DNA from: Alloactinosynnema sp. L-07
Lineage (GTDB): Bacteria > Actinomycetota > Actinomycetes > Mycobacteriales > Pseudonocardiaceae
Direction of reading: 5' to 3'
DNA: 64,000 nt
Assembly (NCBI RefSeq): GCF_900070365.1
Contig: NZ_LN850107.1
Span: 4,898,001 to 4,962,000, forward strand
The notes under the pieces were generated by a model that saw only the letters and a program-made list of their open reading frames with translations, did not search any database and was not told where the DNA came from. The first letter of the stretch is position 1. Each line of letters starts with the position of its first letter. A program made the position numbers and the translations under genes. This document shows, one piece after another, positions 36,246 through 45,081 of the stretch.

Positions 36246-37391
36246 TCAGCGGGCCCGGCGGTGGGTCAGCAGCGCCCGTTCGTACACCTCGCGGTGGCGG
36301 TCGGCGCACTGGCTCCAGGAGAACTCCTTGGCCCGCTGCTGGGCCGCGGCCGACAGCACCGCGCGGCGGGCCGGGTCGTCGAGCAGGTCGGCGATGGCGG
36401 CGCTGATGTCGCCCGCGCCGACGCCGCAGTAGGCCACGGCGTCGCCGCCGACCTCGGGCAGCGACAGCCTCCGCGTGGTCAGCACACACGCCCCGCAGGC
36501 CATCGCTTCCAGGACCGGCAGGCCGAAGCCCTCGCCGAGGCTGGGGTAGGCGACCAGCGCGGCGCCGCCGAGGAAGCCCGCGAGGTTCTCGAAGGGCAGG
36601 TAGCCCGCGCGGATCACGCGCAGGCGGTGCGGCACGGCGTCGAGCGCGCGTTCGATCTGGTGGTCCCAGCCGGGCTGACCGGCCAGCACCAGCGCGGGCG
36701 GCTCCGCTCGGCCCTTGCAGGCCGCGGCGAAACCGCGGATCAGGGCGGGCACGTTCTTGCGCGGCTCCAGAGCACCGAGGAACGCGACGTACGGCTGGTC
36801 CCCCAGCCCGACCACGGCCCGCGCCTCGGCGACCTCGGCGGGCGAGGGTGGGTGGAAGCGCTCGGTGTCCACGCCGTGCTGGATGACGTCGAGCCTGCGC
36901 GGGTCGGCGTTGGCGACCCGCGTCAGCTCGGCCGCCGTCGCCACACTCGGCACCACGCAGCGCGCGGCGCGGACCAGGGCGGTCTTGGTCCAGGCGCGGA
37001 AGAACGTCGCCTTGATCGAGTGGTGCAGCACGGCGTCGGTGAAGAAGGTCGCGTCGTGCAGGGTGACCACGGACGCGGCCGGGTTGGCCAGCGGGATCGT
37101 GTAGTGGGGGGAATGCAGCACGTCGACGTTGAGCCTGCGGACGAGCCGCGGCAACGTTGTCTGCTCCCAGGTCAGCCGGGCGGTGCGGGTGGTCACCGAC
37201 GCCGAGGTCGGCACGATCCGCGCGTCGGGGGCCAGTTCGCTGTAGAGCCGGGTGTCGCGGGGCTGGCAGACCACGCTGAGCGCGGCGCCGTCGGCGGCCA
37301 GGGCCGCGACCAGCGAGTCGACATACCGGCCCACCCCACCGCGGTCCGCGGGCACCGCGGTCGCGTCGATGAGCACGGCGGGGTCGGACAC
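36246..37391 (-). CDS. GT4 glycosyltransferase
   Basis: 381 aa from GTG 37389-37391 (VSDPAVLIDATAVPADRGGV); GTG 37454 would overlap the upstream gene. Features: GGVGRYVDSLV for the acceptor side, VVTLHDATFF, VIQHGVDTERFHP, LGALEPRKNVPALIRGF, and the donor-binding block YPSLGEGFGLPVLEAMACG (E-x7-E). Retaining GT-B enzyme using a nucleotide sugar, cytosolic or membrane-associated. Specific sugar unknown. Follows the next GT4 gene closely on the same strand and precedes wbbL by 23 bp. Confidence 0.88.
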   Translation of the reverse strand: MSDPAVLIDATAVPADRGGVGRYVDSLVAALAADGAALSVVCQPRDTRLYSELAPDARIVPTSASVTTRTARLTWEQTTLPRLVRRLNVDVLHSPHYTIPLANPAASVVTLHDATFFTDAVLHHSIKATFFRAWTKTALVRAARCVVPSVATAAELTRVANADPRRLDVIQHGVDTERFHPPSPAEVAEARAVVGLGDQPYVAFLGALEPRKNVPALIRGFAAACKGRAEPPALVLAGQPGWDHQIERALDAVPHRLRVIRAGYLPFENLAGFLGGAALVAYPSLGEGFGLPVLEAMACGACVLTTRRLSLPEVGGDAVAYCGVGAGDISAAIADLLDDPARRAVLSAAAQQRAKEFSWSQCADRHREVYERALLTHRRAR

Positions 37392-37437
37392 GCTGGACAG
37401 CGTACGACGGCCGATGTCGGCGGAATGACCGAACCGG

Positions 37438-38526
37438 TTAACTTCCTTCTCCACTCTTGTTAGCCCAGTGGCTCACATGCAGCCGCCAGACCGCCTCGGC
37501 CGCCCCCGCCCAGGTGAACCCGGCGGCCCGCGCGCGGCCCCTGGCGACCAGGTCGGCGGCCGTGTCCGGCCGCTCAAGCACCTCCCGAAGAGCACGCGCC
37601 AGGTCGGCTGGATCGTCGCGGCGGGCGGTGATCCCGGCCCCGCCCGCGACCTCGACCAGGGCGGGTGCGTCCGAGTGCACCACCGGGACGCCCGCCGCCA
37701 TCGCCTCCAGGACCGGCAGCCCGAACCCCTCGGCCCGGCTCGGCGCGGCGAGCACGGCGGCCTGGCGCAGCACCGTGGCGAGTTCGCCGTCAGTCACCCG
37801 ACCGAGGACGTGGAGCCGCGCGCGGGGCAGGCCGTGGCGGTCGGCGAGGGCGTCGAGATCAACCTCACCCCAGCCGCGCGGGCCGACTACGACGAGCGCG
37901 GCGCGCGAGAGGCCCGCCATCGCGGCGACCAGGGTGTCGAGGCCCTTGCGTGGCTCGACGGTGCCGATGGCCAGCACATACTCCGGCGGCAGGCCGTCGA
38001 CCGGGGTCGGCTCGGCGGCGGTGACCCCGTGCCCGATCACGTGCACCGGTGCGGGTCCGGGCGCGTGCCTGGCCAGGTCGTCGGCGACGGCCTGGGTCGG
38101 CACGATCACCGCCGCCGCCGTGGCCGTGGCCCGGCGGATGACCTTGCGGTGCCAGGCGGCGCCACGCGGAGTCAGCGTCTCTGGGTGGGTGAAGGGCACG
38201 GTGTCGTGCACGGTGACCACAAGCCCGCCGCGCGCGGGCGGGGCGAGCGGGGTGGGCGCGTGCACCATGTCGCCGCCGGGCCACAGCGGCATGCCGTACT
38301 CCCAGGCCAGCGTCAGCGCCCGCCTCGGCAGCGCGAGCGCGCGGGGGCCGAGCACGCCGGGGATCGCCGCCGGGGACAGGTCGGCGTGGCGCGCGGTGAC
38401 GCCGCGGACTGTCCAGCCCACTGGAGCGGCGGCTGCCAGAGCGGCGGCCAGCTCGCGGGTGTAGCGGCCGGTTCCGCCCGGAACCGGGGACAGCAGTTGC
38501 TCGGTGAGGACGACCAGCTCGGGCAC
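37438..38526 (-). CDS. GT4 glycosyltransferase
   Basis: 362 aa from GTG 38524-38526. Motifs: GGTGRYTRELA, VVTVHDTVPFTHPETLTPRG, VIGHGVTA, AIGTVEPRKGLDTLVAAMAG and the donor block APSRAEGFGLPVLEAMAAGVPV. Same family as its neighbour, with divergent sequence. The first gene of a minus-strand trio ending in wbbL; divergent from the GT2 gene at 38564 with only 37 bp between starts, so promoters must overlap. Confidence 0.88.
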   Translation of the reverse strand: MPELVVLTEQLLSPVPGGTGRYTRELAAALAAAAPVGWTVRGVTARHADLSPAAIPGVLGPRALALPRRALTLAWEYGMPLWPGGDMVHAPTPLAPPARGGLVVTVHDTVPFTHPETLTPRGAAWHRKVIRRATATAAAVIVPTQAVADDLARHAPGPAPVHVIGHGVTAAEPTPVDGLPPEYVLAIGTVEPRKGLDTLVAAMAGLSRAALVVVGPRGWGEVDLDALADRHGLPRARLHVLGRVTDGELATVLRQAAVLAAPSRAEGFGLPVLEAMAAGVPVVHSDAPALVEVAGGAGITARRDDPADLARALREVLERPDTAADLVARGRARAAGFTWAGAAEAVWRLHVSHWANKSGEGS

Positions 38527-38563
38527 GCCGGAAGGATGGCATGCCTGCGGTAGCGTCGCGCCG

Positions 38564-39496
38564 GTGAACGTCCGCACGACCGTCGTCGTCGTCACCTGGC
38601 GCGGCCGGGCACACCTCGCCGCGTGCCTCGACGCCCTGGCCGCGCAGACCAGGCCGCACCGCGCGATCGTGGTCGACAACGCCTCCACCGACGGTTCCGC
38701 CGCGATCGCCGCCGCCCATCCGAGCGCGCCGGAGGTGCGCGGGCTGCCGGTCAACGTCGGCTACGCGGGCGCGCTGGCCGCCGTCGGCGATCCAGGCACC
38801 GCGTTCGTCGCCTGGCTCAACGACGACGCCGCCCCCGGACCGGACTGGCTGGCCCGGCTGGAGGACACCCTCGACGCCGACCCGACCGCGGCCGCGGCCA
38901 GCGCCCGGCTGGTGTCCCCGGCGGGCGCGGTGCAGTCGGTCGGCGTCCGGCTGACCGCCGACGGGCACGGCGCCGACGCCACCGCGGGCCCGGTCTTCGG
39001 CTTCTGCGGCGGCGCCGCGCTGGTCCGGGCGGCGGTGTTGGCGCAGGTCGGCGGGGTCCCAGGCGAGTATTTCTGCTACTACGAGGACACCGACACGTCC
39101 TGGCGGCTGCGGCTGGCGGGCTGGTCGGTCGTGGCGGTCCCGGTGGACGTGGTCCACCTGCACGGGGCGAGCACCGCGCCTGGGTCCCGCGATTTCCACC
39201 TGTGGAACGAGCGCAACCGGCTGCTCACGCTGCTGCGGTGCGCGCCCGCGCGCGTCGCCGCGGCCCAGGTGGCACGGTTCGCGCTGCTCACCGCCGTGCT
39301 GCCGCTGCGCGCCGGGGTGCCGGACGCGCACAACTTCCAACTCGGCCTGCGGCTGCGGGTGTTGAGCCAGGTCGCCGCCCGGCTGCCGCGCGCGGTCGCG
39401 GCCCGTCTCAAGATCAAACTCTGCACGCCGGACGCCCGGACGGCGGTCTGGCGGGAGTGGTCCGGCCAGTCGGGCGACGTGGACCAACGCCGATAA
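38564..39496 (+). CDS. GT2 glycosyltransferase, rhamnosyltransferase-like
   Basis: 310 aa from GTG 38564. A TAGCGT box about 8 bp ahead suggests a leaderless transcript. IVVDNASTDGSAAIAAAHPS, LPVNVGYAGALAA, WLNDDAAPGPDWL and FCYYEDTDTSWRLRLAGW are GT-A motifs. The C-terminal 80 residues contain a short hydrophobic stretch (VARFALLTAVLPLRAGV) that may associate with the membrane. Donor unknown; dTDP-rhamnose is plausible from rmlBD nearby. Confidence 0.87.
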   Translation: MNVRTTVVVVTWRGRAHLAACLDALAAQTRPHRAIVVDNASTDGSAAIAAAHPSAPEVRGLPVNVGYAGALAAVGDPGTAFVAWLNDDAAPGPDWLARLEDTLDADPTAAAASARLVSPAGAVQSVGVRLTADGHGADATAGPVFGFCGGAALVRAAVLAQVGGVPGEYFCYYEDTDTSWRLRLAGWSVVAVPVDVVHLHGASTAPGSRDFHLWNERNRLLTLLRCAPARVAAAQVARFALLTAVLPLRAGVPDAHNFQLGLRLRVLSQVAARLPRAVAARLKIKLCTPDARTAVWREWSGQSGDVDQRR

Positions 39497-39534
39497 GGCA
39501 CGCTATGGCCCAGGAGCTACGGGGAGGAGTCGGC

Positions 39535-42048
39535 GTGGTCGAGGGGGCACTGCCCACACTGTCGGTGATCTTGGTGAACTACCGGGGCGCCGAGGACACC
39601 TTGACCTGCCTGCGCGCGCTGCGGGCCGACCTCGACTACCCGGCCGACCGGCTGCAGGTCATCGTGGTCGACAACGACTCCCAGGACGGCAGTGCGGCCA
39701 AGATCGGCGCGGTCGACGGGGTCGAACTGGTCGAGGCGGGGGCCAACCTGGGCTTCGCCGGAGGCTGCAACCTGGGTGCCCGGCACGCGCGCGGCACGGT
39801 CCTGGCCTTCCTCAACAACGACGCGCGGCCCGATCGGCAGTGGGCGCGCGCGGCGGTGCGGGTGCTGACCGAGCAGCCGGACGTGGCGGCGGTGGCCAGC
39901 AAGGTCCTGGACTGGGACGGCACCAACATCGACTTCGTCGACGCGGGCCTGACCTGGTTCGGCATGGGCTACAAGCGCCACGCCGGCCAGCCAGACGACG
40001 GCAGCCACGACGACCCGCGCGACGTGCTGTTCGCCACCGGCTCGGCGATGTTCGTCCGGGCCGGGGTCTACCGCGAGCTCGGCGGGTTCGACGAGCGGTT
40101 CTTCATGTTCTACGAGGACGTCGACCTGGGCTGGCGGCTGAACCTGCGCGGCTGGCGGGTGCGCTACGAGCCGACGTCGCTGGCCTACCACCGGCACCAC
40201 GCGTCGATGTCCGAAGTGGACACCAAGGACCAGTCGCGCGAGCTGTACCTGTTGGAGCGCAACGCGTTGGCCGCGCTCTACAAGAACCTCTCCGACGAGA
40301 CGCTGGCCAAGGCGCTGCCGGGCGCGCTCGCCCTGGCCGTGCGCAGGGCCACCGCGCGCGGCGACGTCGACCCGACGCAGCTGGAGATCACCCGCCGCGA
40401 CGGCAGCGAGGGCCCGGTGTCCATCCCCCGGACCACGCTCGCCGGAATCCTCGCCATCGACCAGTTCGTCGAGATGCTGCCCTCGCTGGCGGCCTCCCGC
40501 GCGGTCGAGCAGGCCGCCCGGGTGCGGTCGGACGCGGACCTGGTTCCGCTGATGCGCAAGGCGATGGAGCCCGCGTACCCGCTGCCGCGCTACCTGGCCG
40601 CGCACGAGGCGATCGTCGAGGCGCTGGGCCTGGAGCAGGCCTTCGGCGCGCGCCGCAAGATCCTGGTGATCACCGGGGACGCGCTGGCCGAGCGCATGGC
40701 GGGCCCGGCGATCCGGGCGTGGAACATGGCCGACATCCTCGCCGCCGAACACGACGTGCGGCTGGTGACGGTCAACCCGGTGTGCGCACCGCCGGACGCG
40801 GCGTTCCCGGTTCTGCGGGCCAAGCGACGCGAGTTGGAACCGCACGTGGCCTGGGCGGACGTGGTGATCGTCCAGGGGCACGCGCTGGAGCTGGTGCCGT
40901 CGCTCAAGCACGCGGACTCCACCAAGATCGTCGTGTGCGACGTCTACGACCCGATGCACCTTGAGCTGCTGGAACAGGGCAAGGACGAGATCGCCGAGAA
41001 GCGCGAACTGGACCTGGTCGGGGTGACCAAGGTGCTCAACACGCAGCTGGAGCGCGGCGACTTCTTCATCTGCGCCTCGGAGCGGCAACGGCACTTCTGG
41101 CTGGGCCACCTGATGTCGCTGGGCAGGCTGACACCGTCGCTCTACGACGGCGACCCGACGCTGCGATCGGTGCTCGACGTGGTGCCGTTCGGCCTGCCGG
41201 GCAAGCCGCCGCAGCAGAGCCGCAACCCGATCAAGGGCGGCCTGCCCGGCATCGGCGACGGCGACAAGGTCGTGCTCTGGGCGGGCGGGGTCTACAGCTG
41301 GTTCGACCCGTTGACGCTGGTCAGCGCCATCGGGACGCTGGCCAGGCGGCGGCCGGAGGTCCGGCTGGTGTTCCTGGGGATGAAGCACCCGAATCCCGAG
41401 GTGCCGGAGATGGACATCGGCGCCCAGGTGCGCGCGCTGTCCAGTCGGCTCGACCTGACCGGCAGGCACGTGTTCTTCAACGAGACGTGGGTGCCCTACG
41501 ACCAGCGTCAGGACTGGCTGCTTGACGCCGACTGCGGGGTCACCACGCACTACGAGCACGTGGAGACGACCTTCGCCTTCCGCACGCGGGTGCTCGACTA
41601 CCTGTGGGCGGGTCTGCCGATCGTCACCACCGACGGCGACTCGTTCGCCGAACTCGTGCGCGCGGAGGGCCTGGGCGTGGTCGTCCCGGCCGAGGACGTC
41701 GACGCGCTGGCCGACGCGCTGGAGCGGGTCCTCTATGACACGGAGTTCGCGCAGGCCTGCCAGGACCGGATCGCGGGCGTGCGGGAGCGGTTCACCTGGG
41801 AGAACGCGCTCGCCCCGCTGACCGCCTTCTGCCGCGACCCCCGCCCGGCCACCGACCGGCTGCCGGGCGCCGAGCCGCTGGTCCGCCGGGCGCCCCTGGG
41901 CGCGGCGGGCACGGTCCGGCGCGACCTGGCCCTGGTCCGCGAGTACCTCGACGGCGGCGGCCCCACCGAACTGGCCCGCCGCGCCGCGGGCCGGGTCCGC
42001 AGGCTGGCCAAGGACAAACTGCGCGGGGGTGGCCCAGGCGATGTCTGA
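39535..42048 (+). CDS. GT2-GT4 fusion glycosyltransferase
   Basis: 837 aa from GTG 39535, chosen because GGGGAGGAG lies five bases upstream; ATG 39505 is in frame but lacks a ribosome site. The N-terminal GT2 domain (about 7-230) has VIVVDNDSQDGSAAKIG, FLNNDARPDRQW and FFMFYEDVDLGWRLNLRGW. A helical linker precedes a GT-B domain (about 380-760) with ILVITGDALAERMAGPAIRA, WAGGVYSWFDPLTLVSAIG and TRVLDYLWAGLPIVTTDGDSFAELV. Two active sites in one chain suggest addition of two successive sugars. It overlaps the next gene by 8 bp. Confidence 0.88.
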   Translation: MVEGALPTLSVILVNYRGAEDTLTCLRALRADLDYPADRLQVIVVDNDSQDGSAAKIGAVDGVELVEAGANLGFAGGCNLGARHARGTVLAFLNNDARPDRQWARAAVRVLTEQPDVAAVASKVLDWDGTNIDFVDAGLTWFGMGYKRHAGQPDDGSHDDPRDVLFATGSAMFVRAGVYRELGGFDERFFMFYEDVDLGWRLNLRGWRVRYEPTSLAYHRHHASMSEVDTKDQSRELYLLERNALAALYKNLSDETLAKALPGALALAVRRATARGDVDPTQLEITRRDGSEGPVSIPRTTLAGILAIDQFVEMLPSLAASRAVEQAARVRSDADLVPLMRKAMEPAYPLPRYLAAHEAIVEALGLEQAFGARRKILVITGDALAERMAGPAIRAWNMADILAAEHDVRLVTVNPVCAPPDAAFPVLRAKRRELEPHVAWADVVIVQGHALELVPSLKHADSTKIVVCDVYDPMHLELLEQGKDEIAEKRELDLVGVTKVLNTQLERGDFFICASERQRHFWLGHLMSLGRLTPSLYDGDPTLRSVLDVVPFGLPGKPPQQSRNPIKGGLPGIGDGDKVVLWAGGVYSWFDPLTLVSAIGTLARRRPEVRLVFLGMKHPNPEVPEMDIGAQVRALSSRLDLTGRHVFFNETWVPYDQRQDWLLDADCGVTTHYEHVETTFAFRTRVLDYLWAGLPIVTTDGDSFAELVRAEGLGVVVPAEDVDALADALERVLYDTEFAQACQDRIAGVRERFTWENALAPLTAFCRDPRPATDRLPGAEPLVRRAPLGAAGTVRRDLALVREYLDGGGPTELARRAAGRVRRLAKDKLRGGGPGDV

Positions 42049-43117
42049 CCGCCCGATCCGCGTCCTCATCGACGGGACCCCGCTGCTGGGCTCCCGCACG
42101 GGCATCGGCCGCTACACCGCCGCCCTCGCCGAGGAACTGGCGTCCTCGCCGGACGTGAACATGCGGGCGGTCGCCTTCACCCTGCGCGGCTGGCGCAAGC
42201 TGCGCCATGTCCTGCCGCACGGCTCCCAGGCGCGCGGGTTCCCGGTGCCCGCCCGCCTGCTGCGCAAAGCGTGGGTGCGCGGCCAGTTCCCGCCGATCGA
42301 GCTGTTCGCCGGGTTCACCGATGTCGTGCACGGGACCAACTTCGTCCTCCCCGCCGCCGCCCGGGCCAAGGGCGTGCTGACCATCCACGACCTGGCTTTC
42401 CTCGATTTCCCCGACGAACTTCCGCCCAGCGACGCCGAACTCCCGCGCCTGGTGCAGCTCTCGGCCGACCGCGCGACCGTGATCTGCACACCGACGCGCG
42501 CGGTGGCTCAGCGGGTTGTCGAGCGGCTTGGGGTGTCCGAGGACAAGGTCCGGGTGACCCCGCTCGGTGTCGACCCGCAGTGGTTCACCGCGCGCCCGCC
42601 GAACGAGGCCCTGGTCGCCAAGATGGGCCTGCCCAAGGAGTATCTGCTCTTCGTCGGCGCGGCGGGCCCCCGCAAGGCGTTGGGCTGGCTGCTCGACGCC
42701 CACGCCGCCACCCCGTCGCTACCGCCGCTGGTACTCGCGGGTCCTGGACACGCGGTGGGGTCGGAGCGGGTGATCTCGACCGGCTATCTGTCCGAAGTGG
42801 ACTTGCGTAGCGTGGTCGCGGGGGCGAGCGCGCTCGTGCTTCCCTCGCGGGACGAGGGTTTCGGTCTGCCCGTGCTGGAAGCCATGGCCTGCGACGTCCC
42901 GGTGGTCTGCTCGGACGTGCCCGCGCTGCGCGAGGTTTCCGGCGGCCACGCCACCCTGATCCCCTTCGGCGACACCGAGGCCATGGCCGTGGCACTGGCC
43001 GCCGTCCTGGACAGCCCCCTGTCCCCCGCCACCCTCTCCGCCCGCCGCACCCACGCCGCGGCCCACACCTGGCGCCGGTGCGCGGAACTCACCATCGCCG
43101 CATACCAGTCGACCTAG
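42041..43117 (+). CDS. GT4 glycosyltransferase
   Basis: 358 aa from ATG 42041, overlapping the fusion gene by 8 bp (a GTG at 42029 is also in frame). Motifs: GSRTGIGRYTAALAEEL, VLTIHDLAFLDFPDELPP, VTPLGVDPQWF, FVGAAGPRKALGWLLDAH and LPSRDEGFGLPVLEAMACDVPVV. Third gene of the plus-strand glycosyltransferase trio (38564-43117), likely all making one glycan. Donor unknown. Confidence 0.88.
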   Translation: MSDRPIRVLIDGTPLLGSRTGIGRYTAALAEELASSPDVNMRAVAFTLRGWRKLRHVLPHGSQARGFPVPARLLRKAWVRGQFPPIELFAGFTDVVHGTNFVLPAAARAKGVLTIHDLAFLDFPDELPPSDAELPRLVQLSADRATVICTPTRAVAQRVVERLGVSEDKVRVTPLGVDPQWFTARPPNEALVAKMGLPKEYLLFVGAAGPRKALGWLLDAHAATPSLPPLVLAGPGHAVGSERVISTGYLSEVDLRSVVAGASALVLPSRDEGFGLPVLEAMACDVPVVCSDVPALREVSGGHATLIPFGDTEAMAVALAAVLDSPLSPATLSARRTHAAAHTWRRCAELTIAAYQST

Positions 43118-43120
43118 GCC

Positions 43121-43507
43121 CTAAGCGCGCCACACCGGGGCGACCTCCACCCTCGACAACCTCCACTCGGCGTCGATCTCGCGCGCCCGGAACCGATACA
43201 CGGCACCGAGTTCGAGCACAGGCTTGTCGTCCTTGCCGACGAACGTCCCGATCAAGTTCGCGCGCACAGCGGCTTCGGATCCGTCCACATCGACCAGCAC
43301 GTTCGAGATCAGATGCTGGATCCGCTGGTACTCCTCATGATTGCGCGACGCTTGCGCGATGACCGCGTCGCGACCTTCGGCGACTCCGCCTGGCGTGCTG
43401 GCTGAGACATCGTCGGTGAACAGCTCGCGCAAGTCGTCGAACCGATGATCGTCGAGGCAGGCGGCGAGCCGGTAGACAAGCTGGGTGATGTCGAGAACCG
43501 CGTTCAC
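43121..43507 (-). CDS. SnoaL-like / NTF2-fold protein
   Basis: 128 aa. DITQLVYRLAACLDDHRFDDLRELFTDDV, the loop GRDAVIAQASRNHEEYQRIQHLISNVLVDVDG and the C-terminal strand DAEWRLSRVEVAPVWRA match the SnoaL-4/NTF2-like fold, used by small isomerases, cyclases or ligand-binding proteins. No substrate can be inferred. Divergent from the MarR gene, with tandem palindromes between, so almost certainly MarR-controlled. Confidence 0.85.
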   Translation of the reverse strand: MNAVLDITQLVYRLAACLDDHRFDDLRELFTDDVSASTPGGVAEGRDAVIAQASRNHEEYQRIQHLISNVLVDVDGSEAAVRANLIGTFVGKDDKPVLELGAVYRFRAREIDAEWRLSRVEVAPVWRA

Positions 43508-43522
43508 TTGCTCCTCCTAATT

Positions 43523-43554
43523 CGTTGGCTGTACCAACGTTGGTTTGACCAACG
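43523..43554. promoter_or_regulatory. Two overlapping MarR-type operator palindromes
   Basis: CGTTGGCTGTACCAACG (43523-43539) and CGTTGGTTTGACCAACG (43538-43554) are both CGTTGG-N5-CCAACG and share the central CG. They occupy the middle of the intergenic region between divergent genes, 16 bp from the SnoaL-like start and 28 bp from the MarR start. Confidence 0.8.
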
Positions 43555-43581
43555 TATCACCAGTCGATCGGAAGCGCTACG

Positions 43582-44031
43582 GTGAACCACATGGACACTC
43601 GTTCAGCACCGGCTCGGCTGCGCTCGCTGACGAGCTGGCTGATCAACCAGAACTCGGTCACCGCCCGCAACGTCGTCACCGACCGGCTCGAAGGCACCGG
43701 CACCCGCCGCTACCACTACTCGATGCTCGCGGCCCTGGAGGAGTTCGGCCCCGCCAGCCAAGCCGACCTGGGCCGTCGCTGCGGCCTCGACCGCAGCGAC
43801 GTCGCGGGCGCGGTGGCCGACCTGCTCGACCAGGGGTGGGTGGACCGCACACCGGATCCGGTCGACCGCAGGCGCAACATCGTCCAGCTGACCAAGGCCG
43901 GGGTGAAGCAGCTCAAGGTCCTCGACCGGATCGTCGGCGAGGCTCAGGACGATCTGCTCGCCCCGCTGTCGGCCGCCGAGCGGCAGCAGCTCAACCGCCT
44001 GCTGACCCGGCTCGCCGACCACCACGCCTGA
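43582..44031 (+). CDS. MarR-family transcriptional regulator
   Basis: 149 aa from GTG 43582 (GGAAG upstream; ATG 43591 possible). Winged helix: RYHYSMLAALEEFGPASQADLGRRCGLDRSDVAGAVADLLDQGWVDRTPDPVDRRRNIVQLTKAG, where DRRRN is the wing. Flanking helices form the dimer interface. Probably represses itself and the divergent SnoaL-like gene through the palindromes between them; the inducing ligand is unknown. Confidence 0.92.
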   Translation: MNHMDTRSAPARLRSLTSWLINQNSVTARNVVTDRLEGTGTRRYHYSMLAALEEFGPASQADLGRRCGLDRSDVAGAVADLLDQGWVDRTPDPVDRRRNIVQLTKAGVKQLKVLDRIVGEAQDDLLAPLSAAERQQLNRLLTRLADHHA

Positions 44032-44130
44032 CCGCAGGCCCGGCGCCGAGGATGGCGTCGAGCCGGCGGGCGAGCAGCTCCGAGATTCGCCCGCTGCTGG
44101 GCGGCATGTGCGGCTCCGGCGCCACGATGA

Positions 44131-44162
44131 GGGGGGAAATGCTGGGGCCTGCGGTCCCCTCA
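44131..44162 (-). terminator. Repeated-type GC hairpin downstream of rmlD
   Basis: GGGG (44144-44147) and CCCC (44155-44158) enclose CCTGCGGT, starting 15 bp past the rmlD stop on the minus strand; the minus strand then reads ATTTCCCCCC. The surrounding 36 bp closely match the hairpin at 55107. The 44032-44177 gap holds nothing else. Confidence 0.55.
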
Positions 44163-44177
44163 CTTGCCGGGCAGCGG

Positions 44178-45080
44178 TTACGGCTGGAAGCCCGTCGGGT
44201 GTTCTTTGAACGCTCGTGCCAACGCGTCGCGCCAGTTTGGTAGGGGGGTGAGGCCCGAGGCGGTCCATGCGGTGTTGGAGAGGACGGAGTATGCCGGGCG
44301 TTTGGCGGGGGTCGGGTAGTCCGCCGTTGTGCAGGGGTGGACCCTGGATGGGTCGGCGCCGAGTTCCTCGAAGACCGCCTTGGCGAACCCGCACCAGGTG
44401 ACCGAGCCCGCGCCTGCGCAGTGCAGGACCCGGCTCGACGGGGGCGTGCCCTCGGCGATCTTCGTGGCGAGGTCGATCAGGCCTGCCGCCAGGTCGGCCG
44501 CCCAGGTCGGAGCACCGACCTGGTCGTCCACCACCGACAGCGTCTCGCGCGACTGCTCCAGGCGGGCCATTGTCTTGACGAAGTTGGCGCCGAAGGCGCT
44601 GTAGACCCAGGCGGTGCGCACGACCCAGGCACGCGCGCCCGAGCCCAGGACCGCCTGTTCGCCCGCCAGCTTCGTGATCCCGTACACCGACTGCGGCCGG
44701 GTCGGGTCGTCCACCTCGTAGGGCCGGTCGGCCGTGCCGTCGAAGACGTAGTCGGTCGACACGTGCACGAGCGGCACCCCGCGCGAGGAGCAGACCGCCG
44801 CCAGGACGCGCGGGCCGTCGGCGTTGACGGCGAACGCGCGTGAGGTCTCGGTCTCGGCTTTGTCGACGGCGGTGTACGCGGCGGCGTTGATGACGATCGG
44901 GTGTCTGCCCTCGGCCTGGGCCTTGTCCGCCAACGCGGACACCGCGGCGATGATCGACCCGGCGCTGGTCAGGTCGAGTTCCGCCGAGCCGAGCGCGCGC
45001 ACGGAAACCGCGTCGCCGCTGAGGGCGGCGAGTTCGCGGCCGAGCTGCCCGGTGCCGCCGGGTACGAGGACATCGATCAC
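44178..45080 (-). CDS. rmlD: dTDP-4-dehydrorhamnose reductase
   Basis: 300 aa, GTG start 1 bp after the rmlB stop. Rossmann loop VPGGTGQLGRELA; INAAAYTAVDKAE, VHVSTDYVFDGTADRPY and the catalytic YGITKLAGE (Tyr/Lys) are all typical. It reduces dTDP-4-keto-rhamnose to dTDP-L-rhamnose with NADPH, the sugar donor for WbbL. Equivalent to Rv3266c. rmlA and rmlC are not in the window. Confidence 0.96.
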   Translation of the reverse strand: MIDVLVPGGTGQLGRELAALSGDAVSVRALGSAELDLTSAGSIIAAVSALADKAQAEGRHPIVINAAAYTAVDKAETETSRAFAVNADGPRVLAAVCSSRGVPLVHVSTDYVFDGTADRPYEVDDPTRPQSVYGITKLAGEQAVLGSGARAWVVRTAWVYSAFGANFVKTMARLEQSRETLSVVDDQVGAPTWAADLAAGLIDLATKIAEGTPPSSRVLHCAGAGSVTWCGFAKAVFEELGADPSRVHPCTTADYPTPAKRPAYSVLSNTAWTASGLTPLPNWRDALARAFKEHPTGFQP

Positions 45081-45081
45081 G

